From NCBI GenBank assembly GCA_964619955.1, contig CAZUJF010000018.1, positions 42,770 through 106,769 on the forward strand: 64,000 nucleotides of DNA. The letters are read 5' to 3'. Every line of letters begins with the position of its first letter. Position 1 is the stretch's first letter. A program made the position numbers and the translations under genes. The stretch is from JACQFK01 sp964619955. Its GTDB lineage: Bacteria > Planctomycetota > MHYJ01 > JACPRB01. A model generated the notes under the pieces. That model was given only the letters and a program-made list of their open reading frames with translations. It made no database searches and was not told the origin of the DNA. Below, piece after piece: positions 31,436-41,224 of this stretch.

Positions 31436-32509
31436 ATGCGGCGGCTTCTCTTCGTCCTGCTGGGCGCCGGCCTCCTGGGCGGCTGCTATCTCACCCGCCA
31501 GGCCGCGGGCCAGGCCCGGATCCTGCTGAATCTCCGCTCGATCGACGGGCTGCTCGCGGATCCCGCCGTCCCCGAATCCTCGCGCCGCAAGCTCCTCTTC
31601 GTCCGGGAGGTGAAGGCCTTCGGCGAACGGGAGATGGGCCTCATGCCGTCCGCGAATTACGAGGACTACTACGACACGACCGGCCGGCCCATCACCTACA
31701 TCGTCACGGCCTGCGCGAAGGACTCCTTCCGCCCGCACACCTGGTGGTTCCCGATCGTGGGCGAGGTCCCCTACAAGGGGTTCTTCAGCCGCGACGATGC
31801 GGTGGCGGAGGCGCGTGCGCTGGCCACGGCCGGACTCGACGTGAGCCTCGGGACGGCGGCCGCCTACTCCACGCTCGGCTATTTTCCCGATCCCGTGCTC
31901 TCCACGATGCTCGATTTCCCGGAGGAGGAGCTCGCCTCGCTCCTGCTCCATGAGCTCACGCACGGAACGGTCTACCTTCCGGGCGGGACGGACTTCAACG
32001 AGGGACTGGCGAGTTTCACCGGATGGCAGGGGGCCCTGGAATTCGCCCGCGCGCGCCGGGGGACGGGGTCGGAGCTCTACCAGCGCACCGTGGAGGCGTT
32101 CGCCCGCGCCGAACAGCGCGACGCGCGGGGCCTCGAACTGCACCGCAGGCTGGAGCGCCTGTATTCGGGTGGCGGCGCGCGCGAGGAGATCCTGAAGGCG
32201 CGCGAACAGGTGTTTGACGCCTTCCGGGAGGAGCTGAAGCTCGAGGCGGCCCGGCGGCTGCTGGAAGAACGGCGCCTGAAGGAGGATCACGAGCGCGCGG
32301 AGCGGGAGGGCCGCGTGGGTCCGCAGGAGCACGAGCGGGCCCGGGCGGCGCGCGCGGCGCGGCGGGCCGTGGACGAGGCCGAGCGGGCCCCCCGCAACAA
32401 CGCCGAGGTGCTCCAGCTCCGCCGCTACGGCCGCTACGAGGAGTTCCGCGCGAAATTCGAGCGCGTGGGAGGGGACTGGGGCGCGTTCTTCAGGCTGCTC
32501 CGGCCCTGA
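31436..32509 (+). CDS. Predicted zinc aminopeptidase lipoprotein
   Basis: 357 residues from ATG 31436, chosen because it gives a clean lipoprotein signal (RLLFVLLGAGLLGGC); a GTG at 31409 is possible. The zinc-binding HELTH motif lies in 'ASLLLHELTHGTVYLPGGTDFNEGLASFTG', with the downstream glutamate NEGLA. Together with 'YYDTTGRPITYIVTACAKDSFRPHTWWFPIVGEVPYKGFF' this matches the putative aminopeptidase family known as Aminopep (COG4324 type). The C-terminal third is Arg/Glu-rich and helical. The anchor suggests action on peptides in the periplasm. Confidence 0.8.
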   Translation: MRRLLFVLLGAGLLGGCYLTRQAAGQARILLNLRSIDGLLADPAVPESSRRKLLFVREVKAFGEREMGLMPSANYEDYYDTTGRPITYIVTACAKDSFRPHTWWFPIVGEVPYKGFFSRDDAVAEARALATAGLDVSLGTAAAYSTLGYFPDPVLSTMLDFPEEELASLLLHELTHGTVYLPGGTDFNEGLASFTGWQGALEFARARRGTGSELYQRTVEAFARAEQRDARGLELHRRLERLYSGGGAREEILKAREQVFDAFREELKLEAARRLLEERRLKEDHERAEREGRVGPQEHERARAARAARRAVDEAERAPRNNAEVLQLRRYGRYEEFRAKFERVGGDWGAFFRLLRP

Positions 32510-32515
32510 CGCCTC

Positions 32516-34729
32516 CTACAGCGACTTGAGCTTCAGGAGATTCAGCGCCGAACCCGCCTTGAACCACTCGATCTGCTCCGGCGTCAGCGAGTGCTTCGCC
32601 TCGATCCGCTCCGAGCCGCCGTCCTCGTGGTGCAGGACGACCTCGACCGCCCGTCCGGGAGCCAGCGAGGCCAGGCCCAGGAGGCTGAGCCGGTCGTTCG
32701 GGCGTACCTTGTCGTAATCCTCAGGCTTCGCGAACGTCAGCGGCAGCACGCCCTGCTTCTTGAGATTGGTCTCATGGATGCGGGCGAAACTCCGGACGAG
32801 GATCGCCGCCGCGCCGAGAAAGCGCGGGGACATCGCCGCGTGCTCCCGGCTGGAACCCTCGCCGTAATTGGTGTCGCCCACGACGACCCACTTGCGGCCC
32901 GCCGCCTTGTGCGCCCGGGCCTTCTTGGGAACGGCGTCCCCGGCGGCCTGTCCGCTGAAGGCGTCGATCGCGCCGGTGAACATGTTGTCGCTGATCTTGT
33001 CCAGGTGCCCGCGGAAGGCCAGCCATTTCCCGGCGGGGGATATGTGGTCCGTCGTGCATTTGCCCTTCGCCTTCAGCAGAAGGGGGGCTTCCACGACGTC
33101 CTTCCCGTCCCAGGCCGCGAAGGGCTGGAGCAGCTGGAGGCGGGGGCTGGCGGGGTCGACGATCACCTCGACGCGCGATCCGTCCTCCGCGGGAGCGTCG
33201 TAGCCGCCCTTGGGCGCGACGAAACCCGCCGGAGGCAGCTCCGCCGCCGGCGCCGGGGGGCTCAGGCGGAGGCCGCCCGGGAGGGCGTCGCTGAGGGGGT
33301 TGAAGCCCAGGCTGCCGCCCAGCGCCATCGCCATCACGATCTCGGGGCTGGCGATGAACGAGAGCGTTTCGGCATTGCCGTCGTTGCGGCCGGGGAAGTT
33401 CCGGTTGAAGGAGTTGATGATGGAGTTCTTCTGGCCGGGCTTGATGTCGACGCGCTTCCACTGCCCGATGCAGGGGCCGCAGGCGTTGGCCAGCACGGTG
33501 CCGCCGACCGCCTCGAGCTCCGCCGCGAAGCCGTCGCGCCGGATCGTCTCGTAGATCTGGTCGGAGCCGGGGGACACGAGGAAGGGCATCTTCGCCTTGA
33601 GTCCCGCCTTCCGGGCCTGGCGCGCGACGTCGACCGTGCGGGCGATGTCCTCGTAGGACGAATTCGTGCAGCTGCCGATCAGCGCGCTGGTGAGCTGCTC
33701 CGGGAAGCCCTCCTGCCGGGCCTCGGCGGCCAGCTTCGAAATCGGCCGGGAACGGTCCGGCGTGTGCGGTCCGGTGACATGGGGTTCGAGCGTGGAAAGG
33801 TCCAGTTCGAGGACCTTGTCGTAGGCGGCCCCCTCATCGGCCCGCAGGAGATCCGCGTTCTGGACGGCGAGCTCCGCCAGCGCGGCGCGCCCCGTGGCCT
33901 TGAGGTAGGCGCCCATGCGCTCGTCGAAGGGGAAGAGGGAGGTGGTCGCGCCGTGTTCGGCGCCCATGTTGCAGATGGTGGCCTTGCCCGTGCAGCTGAG
34001 CGAGGCGCAACCCGGGCCGAAGTATTCCACGATGTGGTCGGTGCCGCCCTTCACCGTGAGTTCGCGGCAGACCCAGAGGATGACGTCCTTGGGGGACGCC
34101 CAGCCGCCGAGTTTTCCGGTGAGCTTCACGCCGATGAGCTTCGGATGCTTGACCTCCCAGGGCAGGCCGGCCATCGCATCCACCGCATCCGCGCCGCCCA
34201 CGCCGACCGCGATCATGCCGAGCCCGCCCGCGTTGGGCGTGTGGGAATCGGTGCCGATCATGAGGCCGCCGGGGAACGCGTAATGCTCGAGCACGACCTG
34301 GTGGATGATGCCGGCGCCGGGCTTCCAGAAGCCGATGCCGTATTTGCGCGAGGCGCTGGACAGGAAGTCGTAGACCTCGCGGTTGACGCTGCGCGCGTTT
34401 TCCGTGTCCTTCGCGGCGCCCTGATAGGCCTGGATCAGGTGGTCGCAGTGGACGCTGGAAGGCACCGCCGTGCGCGGGATCTGCGCCTGCGCGAACTGCA
34501 GGATCGCCATCTGCGCGGTCGCATCCTGCATCGCCACCCGGTCCACCCGGAGCTGCAGGATCGCCTTGCCGGGAGCGAGTTCCTGCTGGGCCGGATTGTC
34601 CAGGTGACCGAACAGGGTCTTCTCCGTCAAGGTGAGCGGGCGGTTGAGCCGCTTGCGGACGACCTCAAGCTGCTTCCGCGTCTTGGCGTAGGCGGCGGCG
34701 ACTCCTTCGGGCGTGGCTTCGATCTTCAT
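32516..34729 (-). CDS. acnA: Aconitate hydratase (mitochondrial type)
   Basis: 737 residues. It interconverts citrate and isocitrate in the TCA cycle through a [4Fe-4S] cluster. The cluster cysteines are in 'LIGSCTNSSYED' and 'ANACGPCIGQW'. Other landmarks are 'VPSSVHCDHLIQAY', 'LMIGTDSHTPNAGGLGMIAVGVGGADAVDAMAG', 'CTTDHISPAGKWLAFRGHL' and 'GDTNYGEGSSREHAAMSPRFLGAAAILVRSFARIHETNLKKQGVLPLTF'. Length and motifs fit the eukaryote-mitochondrial/Bacteroidetes branch rather than the longer E. coli AcnA. Its presence indicates an oxidative TCA cycle. It is divergent from the 34809 gene and has a leaderless-type promoter. Confidence 0.93.
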   Translation of the reverse strand: MKIEATPEGVAAAYAKTRKQLEVVRKRLNRPLTLTEKTLFGHLDNPAQQELAPGKAILQLRVDRVAMQDATAQMAILQFAQAQIPRTAVPSSVHCDHLIQAYQGAAKDTENARSVNREVYDFLSSASRKYGIGFWKPGAGIIHQVVLEHYAFPGGLMIGTDSHTPNAGGLGMIAVGVGGADAVDAMAGLPWEVKHPKLIGVKLTGKLGGWASPKDVILWVCRELTVKGGTDHIVEYFGPGCASLSCTGKATICNMGAEHGATTSLFPFDERMGAYLKATGRAALAELAVQNADLLRADEGAAYDKVLELDLSTLEPHVTGPHTPDRSRPISKLAAEARQEGFPEQLTSALIGSCTNSSYEDIARTVDVARQARKAGLKAKMPFLVSPGSDQIYETIRRDGFAAELEAVGGTVLANACGPCIGQWKRVDIKPGQKNSIINSFNRNFPGRNDGNAETLSFIASPEIVMAMALGGSLGFNPLSDALPGGLRLSPPAPAAELPPAGFVAPKGGYDAPAEDGSRVEVIVDPASPRLQLLQPFAAWDGKDVVEAPLLLKAKGKCTTDHISPAGKWLAFRGHLDKISDNMFTGAIDAFSGQAAGDAVPKKARAHKAAGRKWVVVGDTNYGEGSSREHAAMSPRFLGAAAILVRSFARIHETNLKKQGVLPLTFAKPEDYDKVRPNDRLSLLGLASLAPGRAVEVVLHHEDGGSERIEAKHSLTPEQIEWFKAGSALNLLKLKSL

Positions 34730-34738
34730 AGGGCGCGT

Positions 34739-34766
34739 ATTCTAGCGGAATTCCGACGGGGGTCAA
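34739..34766 (-). promoter_or_regulatory. Promoter of aconitase, leaderless type
   Basis: TTGACC (34766-34761), 16 bases, TAGAAT (34744-34739), then nine bases to the ATG at 34729. Confidence 0.65.
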
Positions 34767-34796
34767 ATGAGCGCGGCCGGCATCCGCTGCGGGGGG

Positions 34797-34802
34797 TATA
34801 CT
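34797..34802 (+). promoter_or_regulatory. -10 box of the 34809 gene, leaderless type
   Basis: TATACT, six bases before the ATG at 34809. No recognisable -35 box at the expected distance. Confidence 0.45.
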
Positions 34803-34808
34803 TCCTGA

Positions 34809-36722
34809 ATGGCATTGCGGCGCGGGTCCCGGCGGGGTGTGAACGTGTCCGTCGGTCTGGGCGGGCTGGGCAGCCTCATCTTCCCGGTGCTCGTCATCGG
34901 CGGCCTGGGCTACGCCGTCTACTGGGGCGTCGGCCGGATGCAGCGCTACAGCGAGGCGGACGTCAAGAAGACCGCGGCCCAGTCCCCGGGTTTGAAGGGG
35001 GCGCACTCCCGCCCCGCGCCCGTGACGCGGCCGGCGCCGCCGGATGCCGAACTGCGCGCCGCGCTGGAACAGGCGGCCATGGAGGCCAACCTCGCGATGC
35101 TCCGGAAGGAGGCCGCCCGCTACGCGGGCAATACGGTCGCCGTGACGAGCCGGGGGGCGGCCGCCGTGAACGCCCGCAACGCCTTCGAGCGCCTCGCCTC
35201 GAGGTCCCAGACGCCTCCGGAGGTTCTGGAGTCGGACGACGAGATCCTCGGCGTCGACGACGTCGCGCTGGTGTCGCTGAAGCCGGACGCCGCCGCCACC
35301 TGGCTGGAGCAGATGACGGAGCGCATCGCCCCCGGCAGCAGCTACCGGGTGCGGGTGAAGACGGCGGCCGGCGAGGCCACCCGCTACCTCGTGTTCACGA
35401 CGGGCGTCGGCAGCGCCCCCGCCTCCGTGAGCGGGACCCGGGTCAAGATCTCCTCGGACCTGGCGCTGGAGATCCAGAAGCAGGTGCTGTCCCTCCCGCC
35501 GGACCTGCTTTCGTCCGGCGAGCGGCGGGAGATCGAGCGCATCGTGGGCCAGGGCGAGGCCAGCGCGGACGAATACGACATGATCCGGCGCCGCCTGCAG
35601 GTCAACGCGACCCTCACGGTGAACCGCGACAAGGACCGCGGCGAATTCGAGCGGGCCTCCCGTAAACTCGAGGCGCTCCTGCTGACGGCGCCCGTCCCCG
35701 AGGCGCTGATCATGAAGGACGGACGCCGTTTCGTGGGTGCGCTGGCGGGGGAGACCCAGACCACGATCAGCATCCGGACGCTGGTCGGCCCGATCACGGT
35801 GGCGCTGGAGGACGTGAAGGAGAAGATCCCCGCGAAGGAGTTGCGCGACGAATTCAAGCGCCGCTTCGATGCGGGGGAGAAGTTCCGCGAGTCCTACCTG
35901 CAGCTGCTGACCTGGACCCGGGAGTGGGACATGCCCGTGCACCGGGAGTACGTCGCCTACGCGCTCCTGATGGGGGATCCCGGGGATCGCGTGGCGCGGC
36001 TCGCCGCGGGGTATTTCCAGGCCCCCAGCGGGGAATGGATCCCGCAGAATTCGATCGCCTCAGGCGCCCGCATCCCGGTGCGCAAGGTCGAGACCAAGGC
36101 CGAGGCCAAGACCGAGCTGGAAGCCATGGGCTTCACGCTCCGCGGGAACCATTGGCTGGCGAAGGCCCTGTGGGAGGACGGCATCGAGAATCTGCACAAT
36201 CCCGGAAAGCTGAAGCTGTCGCTGAGCGGGGCGATCGTCATGGCCTGGCACGAGCAGGACTCCCCGAAATTCAGGCTCCTCAATCCCACGGGAAAACCCA
36301 AGGACGGATCCCCTCCGCGCCTGCGCTTCATCGCGCCGACGGCCGCGCAGGGGCTCGCGACGATCACGCTCGAAGCCCCCGGCGAGATCGTCGATCTGCA
36401 GATCCGCGCCGTCGGGGGCGTCCTGGACGAGGGTCCGCGCGGCGTGCACCTCGAAACCTGGGTCACCCCGGAGGGCGGGCGTTCGCACGTGCTCTACGAC
36501 ATCGACAGCGGCAGCAACCAGAACTGGCACGACGTCTCGGGGCCGCTGCGGGGGAAGCGCAAGTTCGCCGTGACCAGCCGCATGACGACCGTGAAGGACA
36601 CGTATCATGCGTACTCGCGCTTTCTGTACGGGCTGCCGGAAAGCAAGGACGTCTTCGGCGTGCGCGGGACGGTGCTCAAGGCCGCCCCGGAAATCGACAG
36701 GATCTGGGCGACGCTGAAGTAG
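34809..36722 (+). CDS. Membrane-anchored protein of unknown function with the shared beta-rich unit
   Basis: 637 residues. An Arg-rich start is followed by a single membrane helix (about residues 20-42, 'LIFPVLVIGGLGYAVYWGV'), so most of the protein should be outside the cytoplasm. A mid-protein unit at about 300-345 ('ALIMKDGRRFVGALAGETQTTISIRTLVGPITVALEDVKEKIP') matches the beta-rich unit of the proteins at 29951 and 36745. The following region ('MPVHREYVAYALLMGDPGDRVARLAAGYFQAPSGEWIPQ') and a beta-rich C-terminus are not recognised. It lies 22 bases upstream of the 36745 gene, with which it probably forms an operon. No catalytic motif is visible. Confidence 0.6.
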   Translation: MALRRGSRRGVNVSVGLGGLGSLIFPVLVIGGLGYAVYWGVGRMQRYSEADVKKTAAQSPGLKGAHSRPAPVTRPAPPDAELRAALEQAAMEANLAMLRKEAARYAGNTVAVTSRGAAAVNARNAFERLASRSQTPPEVLESDDEILGVDDVALVSLKPDAAATWLEQMTERIAPGSSYRVRVKTAAGEATRYLVFTTGVGSAPASVSGTRVKISSDLALEIQKQVLSLPPDLLSSGERREIERIVGQGEASADEYDMIRRRLQVNATLTVNRDKDRGEFERASRKLEALLLTAPVPEALIMKDGRRFVGALAGETQTTISIRTLVGPITVALEDVKEKIPAKELRDEFKRRFDAGEKFRESYLQLLTWTREWDMPVHREYVAYALLMGDPGDRVARLAAGYFQAPSGEWIPQNSIASGARIPVRKVETKAEAKTELEAMGFTLRGNHWLAKALWEDGIENLHNPGKLKLSLSGAIVMAWHEQDSPKFRLLNPTGKPKDGSPPRLRFIAPTAAQGLATITLEAPGEIVDLQIRAVGGVLDEGPRGVHLETWVTPEGGRSHVLYDIDSGSNQNWHDVSGPLRGKRKFAVTSRMTTVKDTYHAYSRFLYGLPESKDVFGVRGTVLKAAPEIDRIWATLK

Positions 36723-36744
36723 CCTGGAGGACGTAGGACTATAT

Positions 36745-38685
36745 ATGAACCTTCCTCGGACCCGCCTGCTCCTGGCGCTGCTCTGCCTCGGCCTCTGCGC
36801 CGCCCCGGCTCGCGGCGACGGCCTGCTGCTCGGCGACGGACGCAAGCTCGTCGGTCGCGTCGTGGAAAAGGCCGACGGCTACGAGGTCACGGTCGACGGG
36901 CAGCTCCTGTCGTTCTCCAAGGACGACGTGAAGCAGTGGATCAAATCCCCCAGGGAGGTGCTCGGGGACGCCGACGCCCTCTTCGCGGAGGCCAAGAAGA
37001 TCTATCTCGAGGCGGTGGACATCGCGGACCTGAAGGCGGGGGAGCTCCGATTCCGGGAGGCGCTGCCCAAGGTGCAGAAGGCGCGGGACGCGTACGCGGA
37101 AGCCCGCGATCTCTTCCCGGACGGATACCCGGAGCTGGACACCCAGCTCATCAACATCATGAAACTCATGCGTCTTGTGCGGGAGCGCATCGGATCGCAG
37201 ATGTCGGGCAGCCCTTCTCTGGCGCCCGTGAAGACCAAGGACGCCCCGCCGCCCGTCCGGGCCGTGGTCAAGGCGACGCCGCCGCCGGTGACGCCGCCCC
37301 CCGCGCCCGCGACGCCGCTCCCGCCCGTGCCGGCGACGACCGCGCCTCCGGCCGCCGCTCTCAGCATGGCGGACGCGCTGGCCGTCCTGGTGGACCCGGT
37401 CCGCCGGGCGGACGCTGCCCAGCGTCTGCTGGCGCGGGAGCTCTTCCGGAAGACCTGGGACTCCAAGGCTCCGCTGGCGGATGTCGCGACGGCGGGGTAT
37501 CTGCTCCTGGCGAAGGCCGACGAGGAGTGGGGCCTTCTGAGCGACGTCGTCCAGGTCAAGGGCGCCGCCGGAGCGGTCACGTACAAGGGCCGCCTGGACA
37601 AACGCTCCGACACGGTCAGCGTGCTGATCCAGGAGGCGGGGCGGGAAGTCCGGATCCGGACGGCGGCGGACGGCGTCTGGATCTCCCCGCCGGGGGCCGC
37701 CGAGTTCAAGGCGCTGGAGTGCAAGATCAGCGCGGATCAGCCCAGCGAATCCTTCGAGGCCCTGCAGTCGGCCTTCAAGGGGATGGATGCGGCGAAAATC
37801 GAATCCCTCTCGGACAAGGAAGTCTCCGAGGGCGTCAAGTTCCTGGCGCTCAAGGCGAAGGAGTTGAAGGCGAAGGGCCTGGCCGTCGAGCCCCTGTCGA
37901 TCTTCGTGGCCGGGGCCGCGAGCGCGCTGGTGGCCAAGAACGAGGGCAAGCCGGTCCCGGATCTGGAGGCCGCCTTCAAGGATCTCGGCTTCGAGAAGTC
38001 GGATGCCGGGAGCGTCTGGGGCCGCCGCGAAGGGCTGGCGATGGACGACTACCGGAAATGGCTCTCCTCCGGCGAGTTCGGGATGGCGATCATCCAGTTC
38101 CAGAGCGACTACCGCAGCCTGAACGACATCGGGGTCCGCTACGCCCTGGGCCTGCTCTACGTCTTCAAGGCGCTCACCGACAACCGCAACTACAGCCGCG
38201 CCGCCGCCTATCTGGAGGGCGCCTCGCGCGATCTCAGCGGGGCCTCGAAGGATCATTTCGTCGCGCTCGCGAAGTCCATCCGGGATCAATCCCCCTGCTA
38301 TGCCTGCGGGGGCACGCACAAGATCAACTGCTCCGTCTGCAAGGGGAAGGGCCGCGCCAATTTCGAATGCGGCGGCTGCGGCGGGTCGGGCAAGGTGAAC
38401 ACGTTCAACGGGGTCAAGCCGTGCAAGGTCTGCAGCGGGAGGGGGCGCTATACCAACGAACCCTGCCCGAAGTGCAAGACCACGGGCAAGACCGACTGCA
38501 AGGCCCGTGCGTGCGTCCGCGAGGTGCCCAAGCCCACGTTCGAGAGCTTCGCCGAGGCGTACAAGTGCGCCTTGTGCCAGGGGCGGGGCAGTCTGATGCG
38601 GCACGTGGCGCTGCCCTGCCCGGACTGCACGGGGGTGGGGATGGTCCTCCAGCCCAAGGCGGACCCCGCCAAGCTGCTGAGATAA
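36745..38685 (+). CDS. Exported multi-zinc-finger protein with DnaJ-type CxxCxGxG repeats
   Basis: 646 residues. A Sec signal peptide (LLLALLCLGLCAAPARG) is followed by the beta-rich unit 'DGLLLGDGRKLVGRVVEKADGYEVTVDGQLLSFSKDDVKQW' (25-70), a Pro/Ala linker (about 165-210) and a mixed middle domain. The C-terminus (about 518-632) has a run of CxxC motifs: CYACGG, CSVCKGKG, CGGCGGSG, CKVCSGRG, CPKCKTTG, CALCQGRG and CPDCTGVG. These are the zinc knuckles of the DnaJ cysteine-rich domain, but in at least seven copies and on an exported protein with no J-domain. I infer a zinc-binding or thiol-active envelope protein. Confidence 0.65.
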   Translation: MNLPRTRLLLALLCLGLCAAPARGDGLLLGDGRKLVGRVVEKADGYEVTVDGQLLSFSKDDVKQWIKSPREVLGDADALFAEAKKIYLEAVDIADLKAGELRFREALPKVQKARDAYAEARDLFPDGYPELDTQLINIMKLMRLVRERIGSQMSGSPSLAPVKTKDAPPPVRAVVKATPPPVTPPPAPATPLPPVPATTAPPAAALSMADALAVLVDPVRRADAAQRLLARELFRKTWDSKAPLADVATAGYLLLAKADEEWGLLSDVVQVKGAAGAVTYKGRLDKRSDTVSVLIQEAGREVRIRTAADGVWISPPGAAEFKALECKISADQPSESFEALQSAFKGMDAAKIESLSDKEVSEGVKFLALKAKELKAKGLAVEPLSIFVAGAASALVAKNEGKPVPDLEAAFKDLGFEKSDAGSVWGRREGLAMDDYRKWLSSGEFGMAIIQFQSDYRSLNDIGVRYALGLLYVFKALTDNRNYSRAAAYLEGASRDLSGASKDHFVALAKSIRDQSPCYACGGTHKINCSVCKGKGRANFECGGCGGSGKVNTFNGVKPCKVCSGRGRYTNEPCPKCKTTGKTDCKARACVREVPKPTFESFAEAYKCALCQGRGSLMRHVALPCPDCTGVGMVLQPKADPAKLLR

Positions 38686-38776
38686 GCGGTCAAAAATCTC
38701 AATTCTATTTCGCTGCTTCTCAGGACCCGGTCGCGTACAGTGGGCGGGAATCTCAATATCTGCTCAGAGGGGTCTC

Positions 38777-41224
38777 ATGAGAAGCCTGCTTGCCCTGCTC
38801 GTCCTGATCTCCGGCCTGCTCTGCCTGCCCGGCGCCTCCGGCCAGGCCCAGGATCCCGGCCTGACCCCGCTCGAGGCGGCGAAGCGGATGACGGTGCCGC
38901 CCGGCTTCAAGGCGACCCTCTTCGCGGGGGAACCGGACGTCCGGCAGCCCAACGCCTTCTGCATCGACGACCGGGGCCGGCTCTGGGTGGCGGAGAACTT
39001 CTCCTACACGGGCCCGGGCGGACCTTGGAAGCCCTCCGGCCGGGACACGATCCTCATCTTCGAGGACACGGACGGCGACGGCCGCTTCGACACCCGCAAG
39101 GTCTTCACGGACAAGCTCAATTTCGTCAGCGGCCTGGAGATCGGGTTCGGAGGCGTCTACGTCGGCTCGCCCCCGAATCTGCTCTTCATCGCCGACAAGG
39201 ACGGCGACGACCGGCCGGACGGCGAACCCCAGGTCCTCCTGGACGGCTGGGGGCATCACGACCAGCATGAGACGCTGAACAGCTTCATCTGGGGGCCGGA
39301 CGGCTGGCTCTACGGGTGCCAGGGCGTGTTCACGCATTCGAAGGTGGGAAAGCCCGGAACGCCCGACAACGAACGGGTCACGGTCAACGCCGCGATCTGG
39401 AGATACCATCCGACCCGCCATGTCTTCGAGCGCTTCTGCGAAGGCACGAGCAACCCCTGGGGCATGGATTTCGACGACCAGGGGCAGATGTTCATCGAAG
39501 CCTGCGTCATCCCGCATCTCTGGTACATCCTCCAGGGCGGGCGTTATCACCGGCAGGGCGGGCAGCATTCCAACCGGCACACGTACGACGACCTCAAGAC
39601 CATCGCCGACCACAAACACGACGGCATCAAGGGCCGCAAGGGCGGCCATGCCCACGGCGGCGCGCGCTTCGTGCTGCACGATCTGTGGCCGGCGGAGTGG
39701 CGGAACCGTTTCCTGGTGGGGACCATCCACCACCACGGCATCTACACCGAGGTTTTCGAGCGCAAAGGCTCGGGCTTCAGCGGCAAACACGTCGACGATT
39801 TCATGATGTCGAACGACCCGGTGTACCTGGGCTTCAACCACGATTTCGGGCCCGACGGCAGCCTCTACGTCATCGACTGGTACGACCCCCGGGCCTGCCA
39901 CGGGCAGACGCCCGCGCACATCGAGACGGGGCGCATCTTCCGGATCGCCCACGAGAGCCAGAAGAAGGCGGACGTGAACCTGTCGAAGCTGCCGAGCGGG
40001 GAGCTGGTGAAGCTCCAGCTCTCGGACAACGACTGGTATGTGCGTCATGCGCGGAGACTCCTGCAGGAACGCGGGGCGGATGCCGAGGTGCACCGGTCCC
40101 TGAAGTCCCTCATGGGCGCGGTGTCGGGGGCGCCCAAGATCCTGCGGATCGTCTGGGCGCTGCACGCGACGGGGGGGCTCGATGAGGCCTTCCTGCTGGG
40201 CCTGCTCCAGAGCGAGCACGAGTATGTCCGTGCCTGGGCGGTGCAGCTGCTGTCCGAGGAGGGACGCGCCTCGGACGAGGCCCTGAAGCGCTTCACGATG
40301 CTGGCGAAGTCGGATCCCTCCCCGGCAGTGCGCCTGTACATCGCCGCCGCGATGCAACGGACGGCCCCCGAGAAGCGCTGGGAGACGCTCGAGGCCCTGG
40401 CGGCCCACGAGGAGGATGCCGCCGACCACAATCTGCCGCTCATGATCTGGTACGCCGTGGAGCCCCTTGTCGCGGGACAGGCGGCCAAGGCCGTGATGTT
40501 CGCCCAGAAGTGCAAGATGCCGAAGGTCCGGGAGTTCGTGATCCGCCGCATGGCGGCCGGCACGGGCACGACCGTCAACGGGCCCAAGGCGGCCCCGGCG
40601 GCTTCGGTTTCGGACGACGCGCTGGTCCTGAAGCTGTCCGCCGCCGCGGACGTGGTGCACGCGGAGCGGAAGGTGTCCGCCTGGGGCAAGGCCGTCGCCG
40701 AGGGGAACGGGATGCCCCGTCTTCACGACAAGCTCGCGGGCCGCGCGGCCCTCGGGTTCGACGGGAACAACGATCACCTGGAGCTCCCGTCCTCGGCGGA
40801 TCTGACGTTCAAGAGCTCGGACGACTTCACGCTGTCCGCGTGGGTGCATCTGTCCGAGATCCCGAGCGGGAAGTGGGTCGGGGTGTTGACGAAGTCGCGC
40901 GACGCCTCGCCCTGGTATGGCCTCTGGCTCGAGGCGCAGGGACGCTGGGTCTTCGGCGGGTCCGGTCAGAACCTGGTCGGCCCGACCGCCCTGGAGGGCT
41001 GGCAGCACGTCTGCGCGGTCCAGGAGGGCGGGAAGCGCAGTCTCTACGTCAACGGCCACCTGACGGGGACCGGAGCGGCCTCCGAGGGCACGGGAAGCGG
41101 CGCGTTGTGGATCGGCGGGGCGGCCGCGACGAAGGAGTTCCTGGGCGGCGGGATCGGCGAGATCCGCATCTACAGGCGGGCGCTGAACGCCGCGGCCGTC
41201 TCCTGCCTGGCGGCCAATCCGTAA
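38777..41224 (+). CDS. PVC-type secreted beta-propeller/HEAT protein with C-terminal LamG domain
   Basis: 815 residues with a Sec signal. Residues about 30-400 form the beta-propeller of the 'membrane-bound dehydrogenase' family abundant in Planctomycetes and Verrucomicrobia ('PPGFKATLFAGEPDVRQPNAFCIDDRGRLWVAENFSY', 'DTDGDGRFDTRKVF', 'GTSNPWGMDFDDQGQMFIEACVIPHLWYI'). Helical HEAT-like repeats follow (about 400-610). Where relatives usually end in a cytochrome c domain, this one has a LamG/concanavalin-like domain (about 640-815, 'LGFDGNNDHLELPSSADL', 'DFTLSAWVHL'). No CxxCH is present. It is probably a carbohydrate-related periplasmic protein. It is tail-to-tail with the next gene. Confidence 0.82.
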   Translation: MRSLLALLVLISGLLCLPGASGQAQDPGLTPLEAAKRMTVPPGFKATLFAGEPDVRQPNAFCIDDRGRLWVAENFSYTGPGGPWKPSGRDTILIFEDTDGDGRFDTRKVFTDKLNFVSGLEIGFGGVYVGSPPNLLFIADKDGDDRPDGEPQVLLDGWGHHDQHETLNSFIWGPDGWLYGCQGVFTHSKVGKPGTPDNERVTVNAAIWRYHPTRHVFERFCEGTSNPWGMDFDDQGQMFIEACVIPHLWYILQGGRYHRQGGQHSNRHTYDDLKTIADHKHDGIKGRKGGHAHGGARFVLHDLWPAEWRNRFLVGTIHHHGIYTEVFERKGSGFSGKHVDDFMMSNDPVYLGFNHDFGPDGSLYVIDWYDPRACHGQTPAHIETGRIFRIAHESQKKADVNLSKLPSGELVKLQLSDNDWYVRHARRLLQERGADAEVHRSLKSLMGAVSGAPKILRIVWALHATGGLDEAFLLGLLQSEHEYVRAWAVQLLSEEGRASDEALKRFTMLAKSDPSPAVRLYIAAAMQRTAPEKRWETLEALAAHEEDAADHNLPLMIWYAVEPLVAGQAAKAVMFAQKCKMPKVREFVIRRMAAGTGTTVNGPKAAPAASVSDDALVLKLSAAADVVHAERKVSAWGKAVAEGNGMPRLHDKLAGRAALGFDGNNDHLELPSSADLTFKSSDDFTLSAWVHLSEIPSGKWVGVLTKSRDASPWYGLWLEAQGRWVFGGSGQNLVGPTALEGWQHVCAVQEGGKRSLYVNGHLTGTGAASEGTGSGALWIGGAAATKEFLGGGIGEIRIYRRALNAAAVSCLAANP

